DNA from: Saprospiraceae bacterium
Lineage (GTDB): Bacteria; Bacteroidota; Bacteroidia; Chitinophagales; Saprospiraceae
Assembly: GCA_028285545.1 (NCBI GenBank)
Contig: JANQPA010000055.1
Location: 37,154-101,153, forward strand
Direction of reading: 5' to 3'
Length of the DNA stretch: 64,000 nt
Within the stretch, counting starts at the first letter, position 1; every line of letters begins with the position of its first letter. The translations under genes were made by a program, and so were the position numbers. Positions 51,698-62,698 of this stretch are shown piece after piece. The notes beneath the pieces are model-generated. The model was not told where the DNA came from, made no database searches, and worked only from the letters and a program-made list of their open reading frames with translations.

Positions 51698-53224
51698 ATG
51701 TCGGAAAGAATAAAGTTTAACAGGGAAACTTTTGCTTTTCTGTTTAGAAAAATTTTTTATAAGGCTACAAGAACTAAAAAGCAACTAACTGATCAAGAGA
51801 TAATTAGCCATATTCGCAGTATAGGCAAAACCAAATTCTTCGCCAATAAAAGTTCTGGAATGGATGAAGATGGTTGTTATCTTCCACCTCCTGAGTCCAA
51901 GCCTGGAGTGTTTGACCTAGATCTTGAACAGCCCCCTCTCAGAAATAATTTAAAAACCTGGATTTTAGAGGACAAAGGAGTTCAGCAAATCCTTTTTGCC
52001 AGGTACCATTCTAAAAAATTAATCAAAAGACGGTTCTATACCAAATATGGATACCAAGGTAGAAGATTACACGACTTGTATACCATTCTTTTTGAAAAAG
52101 ATGATAAGCAAAGTCAAAGCAGTGATAGAGATTATGCCGACATTTTTTTAAAATATGCAGGATATAACTCTATTGAGGAATTGGAAGGTGAATTAGCAGA
52201 AAAAGCTTCTAATCATTTAACACCTGAAGAGGAGATTATTCATTACAAAGGATATTTTTTTAACTATAGTAAGCATTGCATATCGGAATTTGATATGAAT
52301 ATTGACTATGTTGGCTATCCTCACTTTGCCATTGAACAAAATCATTTTCATAATCTTCCCAATCAACCCCCGTTTAAGGGTATTGGGAAATTATCAAATG
52401 ATGGAAAAATCTTTGCCTCACTTCACCAGAAAGGAAACAGTAAGGAGTTTAAAATAATTATTGATAGTGGTGGGAACCCTAAGGCTGAACCTGCCATGAT
52501 TTGTTCAATCCAAACCATATCCACCTATTACAGGGTAATCAGTGTAGAGGCCATCATTCTAAAAAAGGAATTGATAGCCACTCATCCTGAATACGTAAGG
52601 GATATTAATCGATATCTGTTTTTACATCGATACTGTTTCAGATTAAAAAAACCTCCTTTAAATCTTATCTCTTTAAAGGCCAGAAGAATAAATGTAAAGG
52701 CTATTGACCAGATGATTGGTGTATTTAGGGTTTGGAGGTTTGATGAGGATTTCAACCTAATCCAATCGAAGATAGTAATCGATGATAACTATATGGCCAT
52801 GTGCTTTACCAAACAATATGAGGGTGAGCAGGAAAATTATAATACACAATATTGTACTCTTAAAGTTACTGATCACCAAGGCAATAGCAGTTTGTGTATC
52901 ACCACCCACCCACGGAAAAGTATTGAAATTATATCACAGATGGTCATCAAGGTTTTTGATAAAAATTCGGAGTATCCTCCCAAAATTACAGGTGGGGTAA
53001 TTACCCTAACCAATCATCAACAGAATTTTGCTTCCGGCAGGGCAATAGTTATGATGAAAGAAGACTCACTCAGTTTTGAATTGGAGACCATAGAAAAAGA
53101 TAAAATTGGAGCTTATATAGAGAATGACAGGGATCTGGTGATGCTTTTTACAACACTGGTAGATATTCAGAAAAGCATGTCAATTAATTCATGGTTCGAC
53201 GATCCGGAATTAACTGAATCTTGA
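51698..53224 (+). CDS. Unrecognised cytoplasmic protein, 508 aa
   Basis: No signal peptide or membrane segment. The N-terminal 120 residues are basic and helical (RKIFYKATRTKKQLTDQEII), a middle part (160-260) has many His and aromatic residues (HYKGYFFNYSKHC and FAIEQNHFHNLP), and the C-terminal half is beta-rich. I recognise no domain. The start ATG is preceded by AT-rich DNA and an A-rich stretch. It is convergent with the 124-residue gene, with a shared palindromic terminator. Isolated position and AT content suggest an accessory gene. Confidence 0.7.
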   Translation: MSERIKFNRETFAFLFRKIFYKATRTKKQLTDQEIISHIRSIGKTKFFANKSSGMDEDGCYLPPPESKPGVFDLDLEQPPLRNNLKTWILEDKGVQQILFARYHSKKLIKRRFYTKYGYQGRRLHDLYTILFEKDDKQSQSSDRDYADIFLKYAGYNSIEELEGELAEKASNHLTPEEEIIHYKGYFFNYSKHCISEFDMNIDYVGYPHFAIEQNHFHNLPNQPPFKGIGKLSNDGKIFASLHQKGNSKEFKIIIDSGGNPKAEPAMICSIQTISTYYRVISVEAIILKKELIATHPEYVRDINRYLFLHRYCFRLKKPPLNLISLKARRINVKAIDQMIGVFRVWRFDEDFNLIQSKIVIDDNYMAMCFTKQYEGEQENYNTQYCTLKVTDHQGNSSLCITTHPRKSIEIISQMVIKVFDKNSEYPPKITGGVITLTNHQQNFASGRAIVMMKEDSLSFELETIEKDKIGAYIENDRDLVMLFTTLVDIQKSMSINSWFDDPELTES

Positions 53225-53247
53225 AAAGAATAAAAAAGATAAGGAGC

Positions 53248-53271
53248 AAGAATTAAAATAATTTAATTCTT
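53248..53271. terminator. Bidirectional terminator between the 51698 and 53263 genes
   Basis: AAGAATTAAA (53248-53257) and TTTAATTCTT (53262-53271) form a perfect 10-bp A/T-rich stem with loop ATAA. It overlaps the last codons of the convergent minus-strand gene. Low GC in the stem makes efficiency uncertain. Confidence 0.5.
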
Positions 53272-53637
53272 AAATACACCAAACTTACTCAATTTTTTGC
53301 CTTTAAAAACAGTTTTTACCAGTTTAATAACCAGTTCTTCGCTTTGGAAATCAATAGCATAACTAACCCTTAATGGGGTTTTATTAATACTATCCAAAGA
53401 AAGATGCCCACGAGCTTGTTCCTTGGCTAAGTATTTTCGCAAATCTTCATGCAATTTAGTTTCTTCTAAATTAATACTTAGAGCAACAGCGAAAGGAAAT
53501 TCATCTTTCCGCCTTAGACTCTCTCCATTTACGATGTGAAAATAAACTGGATTCCTATTATTTTCTCTATTGCTTGATGGGTTTGAGGCTCCAGTTACCT
53601 TATCAAAAAGGCTACTCTCTGATGATTTTTTCATCAC
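53263..53637 (-). CDS. Hypothetical protein, 124 aa
   Basis: The product begins with a polar, Ser- and Asn-rich region (about 1-30) and continues with a beta/alpha segment containing VNGESLRRKDEFPFAVALSI and a conserved-looking LVKTVFKGKKLSKFG end. It has no cysteine, signal peptide or membrane segment. I cannot assign a family. It is convergent with and only 38 bases from the 508-residue gene, and upstream of it is a 560-base gap. Confidence 0.6.
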   Translation of the reverse strand: MMKKSSESSLFDKVTGASNPSSNRENNRNPVYFHIVNGESLRRKDEFPFAVALSINLEETKLHEDLRKYLAKEQARGHLSLDSINKTPLRVSYAIDFQSEELVIKLVKTVFKGKKLSKFGVFKN

Positions 53638-54200
53638 AGGGGATTTAATCTTTGTAGTGTTAATAATATTTAGGTCGTTAATACAATATTAACCTATTTT
53701 CATCAAATAGAAGAAAATCAGCTAATAAAAATCAACGATTTCGAAAGATCTCTTTTATCAAAGAGAAAATACATACCTAGTTTAGCGATCGAAGACTTAT
53801 ATATAACCCTAATAATTAAAATGCTGTTCGCTGTATTAAGCTAATTCCAGATTAGTGAGTGATTTAATTAATTGCAATAATTAATTAAATTTAGAGTACA
53901 CCATGGTTTTTTAACACTTTGAGGGTAAACATTAACAAACCACTGGTTTTTATTATAATTTAATGATTTTTATTGAAAAAAGCTAGTTTTTTTCTTTTAA
54001 TTATTACTTATATGACATTTTAACTTTTCAAAAATCGCTTATCCAGGTAAATATTTTTTCAAAAATTCAGGAGTGAATTAATTCCAATGAGAAGCAAAGC
54101 AAACTTACCAACAATATATATGCAGGCACAGTTCAATTTTCAGTCATTTTGTATAATTTCCATATTTTTACCTGAATTTTGAAAAGGAAACCACAATAGT
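53638..54200. other. AT-rich gap with a short palindrome
   Basis: A 563-base divergent gap with no supported gene. ATTTAATTAATT (53862-53873) and AATTAATTAAAT (53879-53890) form a perfect 12-base inverted repeat around GCAAT, which could be a protein-binding site or a chance product of high AT content. Confidence 0.5.
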
Positions 54201-55475
<1,275 letters not shown>

Positions 55476-55557
55476 TAAAAGTAGACATTAAAGCCTCGAT
55501 ACCTGCTTACTAACAACTATCAATTAATAACTATTAACCAATAACTGAATACTAAAA

Positions 55558-56067
55558 ATGAAAAATACAGTTCTATCAATTTTTTTAATCGTTTTCGCCT
55601 TGGGAGCAACTTATGGACAGGAAAGACGGCCTGGTGGTTTTGGACAGGGGCAAGAAAGAGCTCCAAGAAACTTTGGAGCCTCTGCAGGAATTATCAAATA
55701 TGATGCCGATGAAGCTTTAAAGAAATTAAAAATAGAGGAAGAAGATGAGGTTGCTATTGATGTTATCGTAAGTATTGAAACCTATAATATTCGATTGGAT
55801 AGTCTGCAATCTGCCAATCAGCCTATTTTTAACGATATCCAGGCTAAATTTAGAAGCCTGAGACAGTCAGGTGATTTTTCCCAAATGCGCGGTATGCGGG
55901 AAGAGGTTCGTCAAAAATTAAGCCCGATCCGGGAAGAGGCCAAAAAAATCGGGGAAGACCTAGATTCCGAAATGGCAGTAGTCCTGGATGAAAAGCAACT
56001 AAAAAAATGGAATAGCTATAAGGCTAGCAAACGTCCCTACCAGGGTCAGCGAAGGCAAAGAAATTGA
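55558..56067 (+). CDS. Small secreted Spy/CpxP-like helical protein
   Basis: A signal peptide (about 1-20, ending TYGQ) precedes a Gly/Arg/Gln-rich linker (ERRPGGFGQGQERAPRNFG) and a long alpha-helical region (about 50-160) ending in a basic tail (RPYQGQRRQRN). The helix-turn-helix layout with an EKQLKKW segment near the end is similar to periplasmic Spy/LTXXQ proteins, although the LTxxQ motif itself is not exact. Members of that group act as chaperone-like or stress-related periplasmic proteins. The family call is tentative. It ends at a strong bidirectional terminator. Confidence 0.7.
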   Translation: MKNTVLSIFLIVFALGATYGQERRPGGFGQGQERAPRNFGASAGIIKYDADEALKKLKIEEEDEVAIDVIVSIETYNIRLDSLQSANQPIFNDIQAKFRSLRQSGDFSQMRGMREEVRQKLSPIREEAKKIGEDLDSEMAVVLDEKQLKKWNSYKASKRPYQGQRRQRN

Positions 56068-56074
56068 TGTTAGT

Positions 56075-56106
56075 ATCGGAATAAAGCCTTGGGGCTTTAT
56101 TCCGAT
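56075..56106. terminator. Bidirectional terminator between the Spy-like and phosphatase genes
   Basis: ATCGGAATAAAGCC (56075-56088) and GGCTTTATTCCGAT (56093-56106) form a perfect 14-bp stem with a TTGG loop between convergent genes. Confidence 0.85.
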
Positions 56107-56114
56107 TTAGAAGA

Positions 56115-57497
56115 CTAATTTTTTGCCCTTCGAGCTTTATACTCCTCATATCTTCTTTGGTACTTCTGTATTTCTTCGGGATTCATCCTTTCCATGTAAA
56201 TCTTTGAAATTTCAACTTGCTCTGCTACCCCTTCAGGAGTCAAATCTGTAAATCTATTTTGACCATTACCTCTTTTCTTTAATTCAAAGGCATCATATAA
56301 TACACCAGTGGTAGTATAAGCTTCATATTTTAATACATCTCCATCAACATGAATTAATTGGAATAATTGTGTGTTAGAAGCAACCCTTTCTACCCAATCT
56401 TCGAAATTTAGATTATACATTTTAGGTCCACTTACTGATACCACATACATTGGGCCTCTATCCTTGGTTTTCTTCCCAAATTCCATATTATAACCTCTAC
56501 CATAGGTATGATCATGCCCCTGCAAAACCAAATCAACGCCATATTTTTCATAAAGCGGTTGGAAATTATTTCTGATAGAAGGATTATCTCGTCCCATTGC
56601 TGTTGAATAGATAGGATGATGTTGAGTAACTACAGTCCACTTCTGGGGATTATTTTTAAGCAGGCCCTCAAGCCACTTTTTCTGTTCCTTCAATTTTTTT
56701 GAATCGGCCAGCATAGCTTGAGTATCTAAACATATTATCCGAACCCCTTGATAATCTATATAGTAAGTGGTCTCTTTTAAATTTTCTGGTCCGTTTTCAG
56801 GAAGAGTAAAACTGGGTTTCCAATGATCGGAGAGCAGTCGATCCCTGCCTGATCGATAGTATTCATGATTACCAGGAACCATAATATTAGACTTAGTGCC
56901 ATAAATCCACCCTCCTGCATAAAACCATTCACCCCATTCCATATCCTCCCTGGGGTTATTGATTAAATCACCGGCATGTAAAAGAAAATCTACATCTGGC
57001 ATCTTCATAAATGCTTCTCGTATTGTTCTTGACCAGAGGGCTTTAACAAAGTTTTGTGCATCTCCGAAATAAATAAATGAAAAGGGAGCAGCTTCGGTTT
57101 TTGCCGTTTTAAAATGAAACCATTCACTATAATGAGTTCCATTCCCTACCCGATAGGCATATTTAGTTCCAGGAAGAAGATTTTTGAAAGTGACGGAATG
57201 GTAGTGGGATACATTTCGGTTACTTGCTAAAACTTGAGTGGTGGCTTTTACCGTATCTGCGAAAAAAATAAAAGTAGGATCAGAATTAGCCAAACTAATT
57301 TCGGCCCAAGCTTCTCCAACAGAAATATCTGTACGCCAACTTACAGATTGGGTGGTAGCAGGGTCATCGCTCCAAGAAAGAATAATCCGATCAGGCACGG
57401 GGCTAGGCGTGTATGGATCTGTAATTTGGGAAAATGATAGGTTATAGCTTGTTAATACAGTGAGTGCAATAAAAAATCGTCTATACATTTTTTTCAC
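56115..57497 (-). CDS. Secreted purple acid phosphatase-like metallophosphoesterase
   Basis: A signal peptide (about 1-23) is followed by an N-terminal fibronectin III-like domain (about 35-130; PDRIILSWSDDPATTQSVSW) and a calcineurin-like metallophosphoesterase domain. Binuclear metal-site motifs are complete: FGDAQ, HAGDLINN, GNHEYY, QHHPIYS and GHDHTYGRG. The enzyme should release phosphate from organic esters in the periplasm or outside the cell. The C-terminal 50 residues are charged and helical without a T9SS domain. Convergent with the Spy-like gene; divergent from the GNAT gene with about 185 bases between. Confidence 0.93.
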   Translation of the reverse strand: MKKMYRRFFIALTVLTSYNLSFSQITDPYTPSPVPDRIILSWSDDPATTQSVSWRTDISVGEAWAEISLANSDPTFIFFADTVKATTQVLASNRNVSHYHSVTFKNLLPGTKYAYRVGNGTHYSEWFHFKTAKTEAAPFSFIYFGDAQNFVKALWSRTIREAFMKMPDVDFLLHAGDLINNPREDMEWGEWFYAGGWIYGTKSNIMVPGNHEYYRSGRDRLLSDHWKPSFTLPENGPENLKETTYYIDYQGVRIICLDTQAMLADSKKLKEQKKWLEGLLKNNPQKWTVVTQHHPIYSTAMGRDNPSIRNNFQPLYEKYGVDLVLQGHDHTYGRGYNMEFGKKTKDRGPMYVVSVSGPKMYNLNFEDWVERVASNTQLFQLIHVDGDVLKYEAYTTTGVLYDAFELKKRGNGQNRFTDLTPEGVAEQVEISKIYMERMNPEEIQKYQRRYEEYKARRAKN

Positions 57498-57682
57498 TTA
57501 AAGGTAACAGGATTCAATAAATTTGTAAGATTTTAGGTATGTATTAAGATTTATTTTTGATTAATTGTTTTCTTCGGACTTTTAATTTGGCTTATTTCAC
57601 TCTCTACAACAACCTATTTCACCAACAATTGTTCATCTAATTGTTAAAGTAGATCATTCTGCAAATTATTGAAATTAAAAAC

Positions 57683-57976
57683 ATGGATAATATTCAAATT
57701 TCTCATTTAGAAGACCAACGCAAATTTGTGACTATTATTTCCGAGCATAAAGGTGTTGTAGAATACTTACAGGTTGCCAATCGCATTATTTTTACCCATA
57801 CAGAGGTTGATGTTGCACTGGAAGGAAAAGGAATCGCCAGTCAATTGGCCAAACATGTTTTGGAGTATGCAAAAGAAAAAGGCTATGAAGTGATGCCTTT
57901 ATGTCCTTATATTGCAGGCTATATCAGTCGGCACCCTGAATACAAGCCCTTGGTTATGAGTGGAATTAATGTTTAA
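57683..57976 (+). CDS. GCN5-related N-acetyltransferase of the small YidJ/YjdJ type
   Basis: This 97-residue protein matches the compact GNAT family Acetyltransf_CG: YLQVANRIIFTHTEVDVALEGKGIASQLAKH contains the strand-loop for acetyl-CoA binding (GKGIASQL), and it ends with the C-P-Y-I motif and a HPEYKPLV tail. The fold is about half the size of classical GNATs. The substrate is unknown. It precedes the MATE gene by 49 bases on the same strand and is probably co-transcribed. Confidence 0.9.
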   Translation: MDNIQISHLEDQRKFVTIISEHKGVVEYLQVANRIIFTHTEVDVALEGKGIASQLAKHVLEYAKEKGYEVMPLCPYIAGYISRHPEYKPLVMSGINV

Positions 57977-58025
57977 ATTATCTATACCGAAACCCGATTA
58001 GCGGTTGTTTAATATCACCCATTGA

Positions 58026-59399
58026 ATGCGAAAATCTGATCAACTGGGCCAAGAGTCCATCCCAAGATTGTTATTCCAACAGGCTGCTCCAGCCTCAGTT
58101 GGTTTTCTGATTATGTCCATTTATGGAATTGTGGATACTATATTTGTGGGTCGTTATGTTGGCACTATGGCTATTGGGGCTATTGCTGTGGTCATGCCCA
58201 TAACTTTTTTGATTTCTTCTATAGGAATGGCTATCGGTGTTGGAGGTGCATCTATAATATCCCGGGCATTGGGTGCAGAAGATCGGGAAAAAGCCAATCT
58301 GACCTTTGGCAATCAAGCTGCTTTGACGCTGTTATTAGCGGTCAGCATTGTCATCCTTGGTTCTTTTTATACTGATGAAATCCTTTTTGTTTTTGGAGGA
58401 CGAGGAGATATATTACCTCCCGCACAGGAGTATTTTACCATACTGTTGTATTCTGTTCCATTCCTGGCATGGGCGATGATGTCCAATAATGTGATCCGTT
58501 CGGAAGGGGCCTCAAAGATCGCCATGTTTACCCTAATTGTCCCGGCAGTGGTCAATATGATATTGGACCCGATACTTATTATAGGCTTGGATTGGGGTAT
58601 TGCAGGAGCTGCCTGGGCTACTGCCTTTTCTTATATGGCAAGCGCTGGATTTACGCTTTGGTTCTTCATGAGCGGTCGATCTGAATTAAGATTAAAACTT
58701 AGCAATTTTAGCCTTAAGCGCCGTATTGTTAAAGAAATTGGTTCAATAGGTGGAGTGACCTTAGCCAGACAAGGCACCATAAGTGTTTTAGCCATCATTT
58801 TGAATAATACCTTGTTTACTTATGGAGGAGAGATTAGTATTTCTGTTTATGGCATCATCAATCGGGTTATGATGTTTGCTAATTTTCCTGTTCTAGGAGT
58901 CACACAGGGCTTTATGCCCATTGTGGGTTATAATTATGGCGCTCAAAAGTGGGATCGGGTCAAGAAGACCATCAACACAGCCATTAAATCCGGGTCGGTA
59001 ATTGCTTTAGGAATTTTCACCTGCATCATGCTCTTTGCAGACCAGATCGTCTGGATCTTTTCTAATGATCCCGAGTTGATACAAAAAACTGCGCCAGCGC
59101 TTAGAAAAGTATTCCTGGCCACCCCATTACTTACCATACAATTAATTGGTTCCGCTTATTTTCAGGCCATAGGAAAAGCTTTGCCCGCTTTATTATTGAC
59201 TTTAACTAAGCAGGGATTTTTCTTAATTCCCCTTATTTTAATACTTCCTCCAATATTTAACCTGGATGGCATTTGGTTTTCTTTTCCTGTTGCTGATATT
59301 ATGGCTGCAAGCATCACTTACTATTTCTTGCAAAGAGAAATTCGCAAGACCATCAATCGTTTTATGAATGAGAAGCAGGATGCTTTGATTGAGGCGTAG
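58026..59399 (+). CDS. MATE-family multidrug/cation antiporter
   Basis: A 457-residue inner-membrane protein with about 12 transmembrane segments arranged as two six-helix bundles, as in the MATE fold. Typical landmarks are the first-helix P-x-x-x-G-F-L-I-M-S-I-Y-G-I-V-D-T-I-F-V-G-R segment (about 22-43) and GVTQGFMPIVGYNYGAQ (about 290-306) at the start of the second bundle. Members export cationic drugs or metabolites in exchange for Na+ or H+. Substrate unknown. It is the second gene of a two-gene unit with the GNAT protein. Confidence 0.92.
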   Translation: MRKSDQLGQESIPRLLFQQAAPASVGFLIMSIYGIVDTIFVGRYVGTMAIGAIAVVMPITFLISSIGMAIGVGGASIISRALGAEDREKANLTFGNQAALTLLLAVSIVILGSFYTDEILFVFGGRGDILPPAQEYFTILLYSVPFLAWAMMSNNVIRSEGASKIAMFTLIVPAVVNMILDPILIIGLDWGIAGAAWATAFSYMASAGFTLWFFMSGRSELRLKLSNFSLKRRIVKEIGSIGGVTLARQGTISVLAIILNNTLFTYGGEISISVYGIINRVMMFANFPVLGVTQGFMPIVGYNYGAQKWDRVKKTINTAIKSGSVIALGIFTCIMLFADQIVWIFSNDPELIQKTAPALRKVFLATPLLTIQLIGSAYFQAIGKALPALLLTLTKQGFFLIPLILILPPIFNLDGIWFSFPVADIMAASITYYFLQREIRKTINRFMNEKQDALIEA

Positions 59400-59495
59400 G
59401 AATGGGAAGTGGTAAATTATGGGATGTTTATTATTGGTTGGGGCTGTAGGCACGCAGATTCCGCTAATTTCGCAAATACTCTTACTTGGTACTCA

Positions 59496-61775
59496 TTACT
59501 TAACCAAGGTTACTGATCCCGACAACTGCTCCGAATAAGGTTTAGCCTCCTCATCAAAGCCTTCCACAACCGCCATCCAAACATACACTCCAGGGGCTAC
59601 CCATTGATCTCTAAATCGACCGTTCCAGGGAGTGTTATCTTTGCTTTCGAAGAGTAGATTCCCCCAGCGATCGAAGATTTGAAGATGGATACTTGTAATA
59701 TCAGTTCCCAAAACATTAAAAGTATCATTGATCCCATCATGATTGGGGCTAAAAGCATTGGGGACATAAATACGTGTCGGGCATTGTTCAATAATTCCGA
59801 TAGAATCAATCCCAACACAACCATATTCATCAAATACTTTCACTTCGTAATTACCTTCCCTTTTGATGGTTATCTGCTCCCCTATTTGGCCCGTACTCCA
59901 TTCATAGCGGGCAAAAGTTCCGGGATATAGATTATAAGCCAATGTTCTGTTGCGAATGCAAATGATGGTATCCGGGCCTAATTCAGGTTCTGGGGTTGGA
60001 ATAATTTTCACATCTGTAAAAGCGGGGAAAGTAGCGCAGCCTGAAATGATGCCGATGACCTCATAGGTTCCAGATTGATTTGGCTTAGTATTTCTAAGAC
60101 GGGGAAATTGTTCCTCAGAAATAAAATTAGCAGGCCCTTTCCATTCATAGCGAGCACCATTCAAATCGGTAGCTCCCAAGCTGATCATCTCCCCTTCACA
60201 AGCCAGAACATCAGGATCAGAATCAACCGCTTTTCTTAGGGTTACTTTTAAATCGCGATATTGAGTATCAATGGTATTCAAACAGTTATCCTCAATAATC
60301 ACCATCACATCATAAGAACCCAGGCTGGCATAATAGTGATCAAATTTTGCTTCGGTGGAAGTAGTTCCATCACCCAAATCCCAGAAAAAGGAATACCGAA
60401 GTGGGGACAAACCTGGATCAAATGTTATGGTATCATTCAAACATCCACCTTCAGGTATTGGGTTGGCATTGATTTTACTAAAACTAGCCCCTCCACTATA
60501 TGCATAAGATTCCAAATTGCCATACCCATAGGCCGTAGCAATTACTCCACAACCTTCTGAGATAATAGTATGTGCCCCAGGATTGACTCTGACCGTGGCA
60601 TAGGAAAAATCTTCATTCCCTGCAACAGAAGAAATTTGCTCTCCTCTTTCTGCCAAAGTCATCCCGTCGAATTGGACAAAATCGATCTCAGAAGTTTGAG
60701 CAATAACATTGATAAAATTTTCACTGATGTTTTGAAAAGCGGAATTAAAAAGGGTTACCGTATCCCTGGTTTGTTCAATACTGTTAAGCAATAACATAGA
60801 AGGATCTCCAACAGAATAACCGCTACAAGTTGATCCAATGATATACTGAGCTACCAGTAGGGGTTTATCTCCAAAAATATAAGAGGAAACTGAAGAAGTG
60901 TATTCAATATACTCACCTGCATCCAGCATATATTCCCTGTTGGTTGTGCCTCTAATTTCGACTCTTGTATTATTTTCTGAAGCTAAAACCCTAAATACAT
61001 CATAGCGCATCCCAAAATGGGGAACGGTTACAAACTGTTTGCCAAAAGCATCTATTGGATACATTTGTTCCAGCAAATTATCCCTAAAAGCACAGCTTAC
61101 CGGAACCTCAGTCCATCGAGCCCCTCCAAAGAGGGCAAAATTTTTATCTCCACTCACTCTTGTTCCTGTTAAATCATCCCTACCTAATCTGGATTGCACC
61201 TGATAGGTTTCTCCGGCATTTAATCTTACACTAAAGCTGGTTCCTGCTGTTTTCCCTCTGCTGGTATCATCAGATAGGTCAATGTTAATAAGGGTATCAT
61301 CTTCTTTAGCCACAATAATAAATTCTGAAGGATACTCTACGCCTTGTATGTTCACTCCCTGATAGGACATTACAAAATAGTCTTTTCCAAGTGTTTCGGC
61401 AGGCAGTACTACGGTGGCCTCTGAACGCATATTAAAAAACTGGTGGATATAGACAGATACAGGTTCAGCAGAGGTTAAATGAACTCCTGTATTGGTTTTT
61501 GATTCGGACCCAAGTGTTTCGGCAGATCGAGGTAGGTTGATTACCGTAACCTCATTGGCCTGCACTGCAAAAGTTTCACTCCAGCCTTGATTAGGTATAC
61601 TTATTTCTCCGGTGGTATTCCTTTTCGAAGTGATCATCGCTACCATGGTATTCTGGTTGATATCCAAATGTTCCATGAAGGCGAACCAAAAATCTGTCCC
61701 TTCATTTGTTTGTGAAATACCAGTTGACCATGATCCCAGCAGGCAAATAAGCAATAGTAGTTTTCTTTTTCTCAT
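59496..61775 (-). CDS. Secreted IgGFc-binding-like/PKD protein with gliding-associated C-terminal (type B T9SS) domain
   Basis: A 759-residue protein with a signal peptide (about 1-21). Residues 25-430 match the IgGFc-binding-like N-terminal domain (GTDFWFAFMEH, PVSVYIHQ, LGKDYFVMSY), common in Bacteroidota surface proteins. A PKD domain (about 440-510; FFWDLGDGTTS) and two Ig-like units (the second with ARYEWSTGQIGEQITI, like the repeats of the giant protein at 20279) follow. The C-terminus YVPNAFSPNHDGINDTF...FDRWGN...GSVTLVK is a type B T9SS sorting domain. It is expected at the cell surface, possibly in adhesion. Convergent with the MATE gene. Confidence 0.92.
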   Translation of the reverse strand: MRKRKLLLLICLLGSWSTGISQTNEGTDFWFAFMEHLDINQNTMVAMITSKRNTTGEISIPNQGWSETFAVQANEVTVINLPRSAETLGSESKTNTGVHLTSAEPVSVYIHQFFNMRSEATVVLPAETLGKDYFVMSYQGVNIQGVEYPSEFIIVAKEDDTLINIDLSDDTSRGKTAGTSFSVRLNAGETYQVQSRLGRDDLTGTRVSGDKNFALFGGARWTEVPVSCAFRDNLLEQMYPIDAFGKQFVTVPHFGMRYDVFRVLASENNTRVEIRGTTNREYMLDAGEYIEYTSSVSSYIFGDKPLLVAQYIIGSTCSGYSVGDPSMLLLNSIEQTRDTVTLFNSAFQNISENFINVIAQTSEIDFVQFDGMTLAERGEQISSVAGNEDFSYATVRVNPGAHTIISEGCGVIATAYGYGNLESYAYSGGASFSKINANPIPEGGCLNDTITFDPGLSPLRYSFFWDLGDGTTSTEAKFDHYYASLGSYDVMVIIEDNCLNTIDTQYRDLKVTLRKAVDSDPDVLACEGEMISLGATDLNGARYEWKGPANFISEEQFPRLRNTKPNQSGTYEVIGIISGCATFPAFTDVKIIPTPEPELGPDTIICIRNRTLAYNLYPGTFARYEWSTGQIGEQITIKREGNYEVKVFDEYGCVGIDSIGIIEQCPTRIYVPNAFSPNHDGINDTFNVLGTDITSIHLQIFDRWGNLLFESKDNTPWNGRFRDQWVAPGVYVWMAVVEGFDEEAKPYSEQLSGSVTLVK

Positions 61776-62079
61776 TTCCGGGTGTTAAGTGAATCGCTAA
61801 TGAATACTAGTTTTTAGACTTCTGAAGACTTGTATTTTTTCCTAAAATAATCACTTTTATTACCCTCAAAAATCAAAGCATCTGATTTTGTCCATTTTTG
61901 TCCGACATTATCCTTTTGATTGGTGATAAATTGCAGTAAATCAAAACAAGGCGAAACACTTTAGTAACAAGAAAGGTCATTGGAGGCCTTTTCAATGAGG
62001 TCGGTTCCAGCAAGGGGAGCCGACTTTTTTTGAAGGGGGAATTCGAAGGGGGAAGGGGGAAGGATTTAATCCATGCAGA
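61776..62079. other. Intergenic region with an orphan plus-strand terminator
   Basis: No protein gene is supported in these 304 bases. A terminator-like structure at 62000-62031 points rightward although no plus-strand gene lies upstream. A G-rich GAAGGGGGAA-type run follows (62032-62065). Confidence 0.55.
62000..62031 (+). terminator. Orphan rho-independent terminator
   Basis: GTCGGTTCC (62000-62008) pairs with GGAGCCGAC (62016-62024), one G-T wobble, followed by TTTTTTT (62025-62031). A smaller CATTG/CAATG hairpin (61979-61997) lies just before. On the minus strand there is no U-tract, so it does not suit the gene ending at 62080. Confidence 0.7.
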
Positions 62080-62562
62080 CTAAAACAAATAAAATTTCAC
62101 TTGATAGTCTTCAGGTATTTTTTCTATCAGACACCAGCGAATATAGTAGACATACATCATACAGTCACCAGTGTATTTAATTCGGCCACTAAGGGTAATT
62201 TCCTTTTTGGATTTATTTTTTCGGATGGCCATCCGAAGCTTAGATCTGGAACATCCGGAACTACCTCTCACAAAACCCAGGATGGTATATTTTTCAAAAT
62301 CTACTTCTGCCAAAGGTATATTTTCACATTCCTCCTTCCAGTTACGCTTAGAAAATACAGCTTGCAGTTCAGATTGAGAATTGATAATATAAGTCCCTTC
62401 GTCTACTTCAAAGCAGGAAAAATCCAGTGTTTCATAAGGTATTCGTACTGTATCTAATCCGGATAAGGAAGCCGTTTCAAAGGCATTAGCCTTATTATTG
62501 GTTTGCAAATTCCAAACACCTAAAACTGAAAATAACGCAATCCATAAACCTGTTTCTTTCAT
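62080..62562 (-). CDS. Small secreted protein, PrcB-like C-terminal half (tentative)
   Basis: The 160-residue product has an N-terminal hydrophobic segment (about 5-18) that is probably a signal peptide. From about residue 55 the pattern YIINSQSELQAVF...VDFEKYTILGFVRGSSGCS followed by strand-rich residues resembles the PrcB C-terminal domain family (a query of the type DFxxxxxLGxxxGSxxSGG). Four Cys in the mature part may form disulfides. The similarity is by eye and uncertain. Divergent from the DUF5694 gene. Confidence 0.6.
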   Translation of the reverse strand: MKETGLWIALFSVLGVWNLQTNNKANAFETASLSGLDTVRIPYETLDFSCFEVDEGTYIINSQSELQAVFSKRNWKEECENIPLAEVDFEKYTILGFVRGSSGCSRSKLRMAIRKNKSKKEITLSGRIKYTGDCMMYVYYIRWCLIEKIPEDYQVKFYLF

Positions 62563-62698
62563 CTTTTACCTTTTAAAATTGCAAATTAAAATAACTACAC
62601 CTTCTACTAACATCATTTTTTATTCGACCAAGTTCGCGACAACCGTTACCTTATTAACGTCTAATATACCATTCCATAACAAACTAAGCATGTATATT

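Noticed and set aside
62498..62698. Extended N-terminus of the DUF5694 protein
   Set aside because: It overlaps the divergent PrcB-like gene and would bury the clean signal peptide that starts at 62699.
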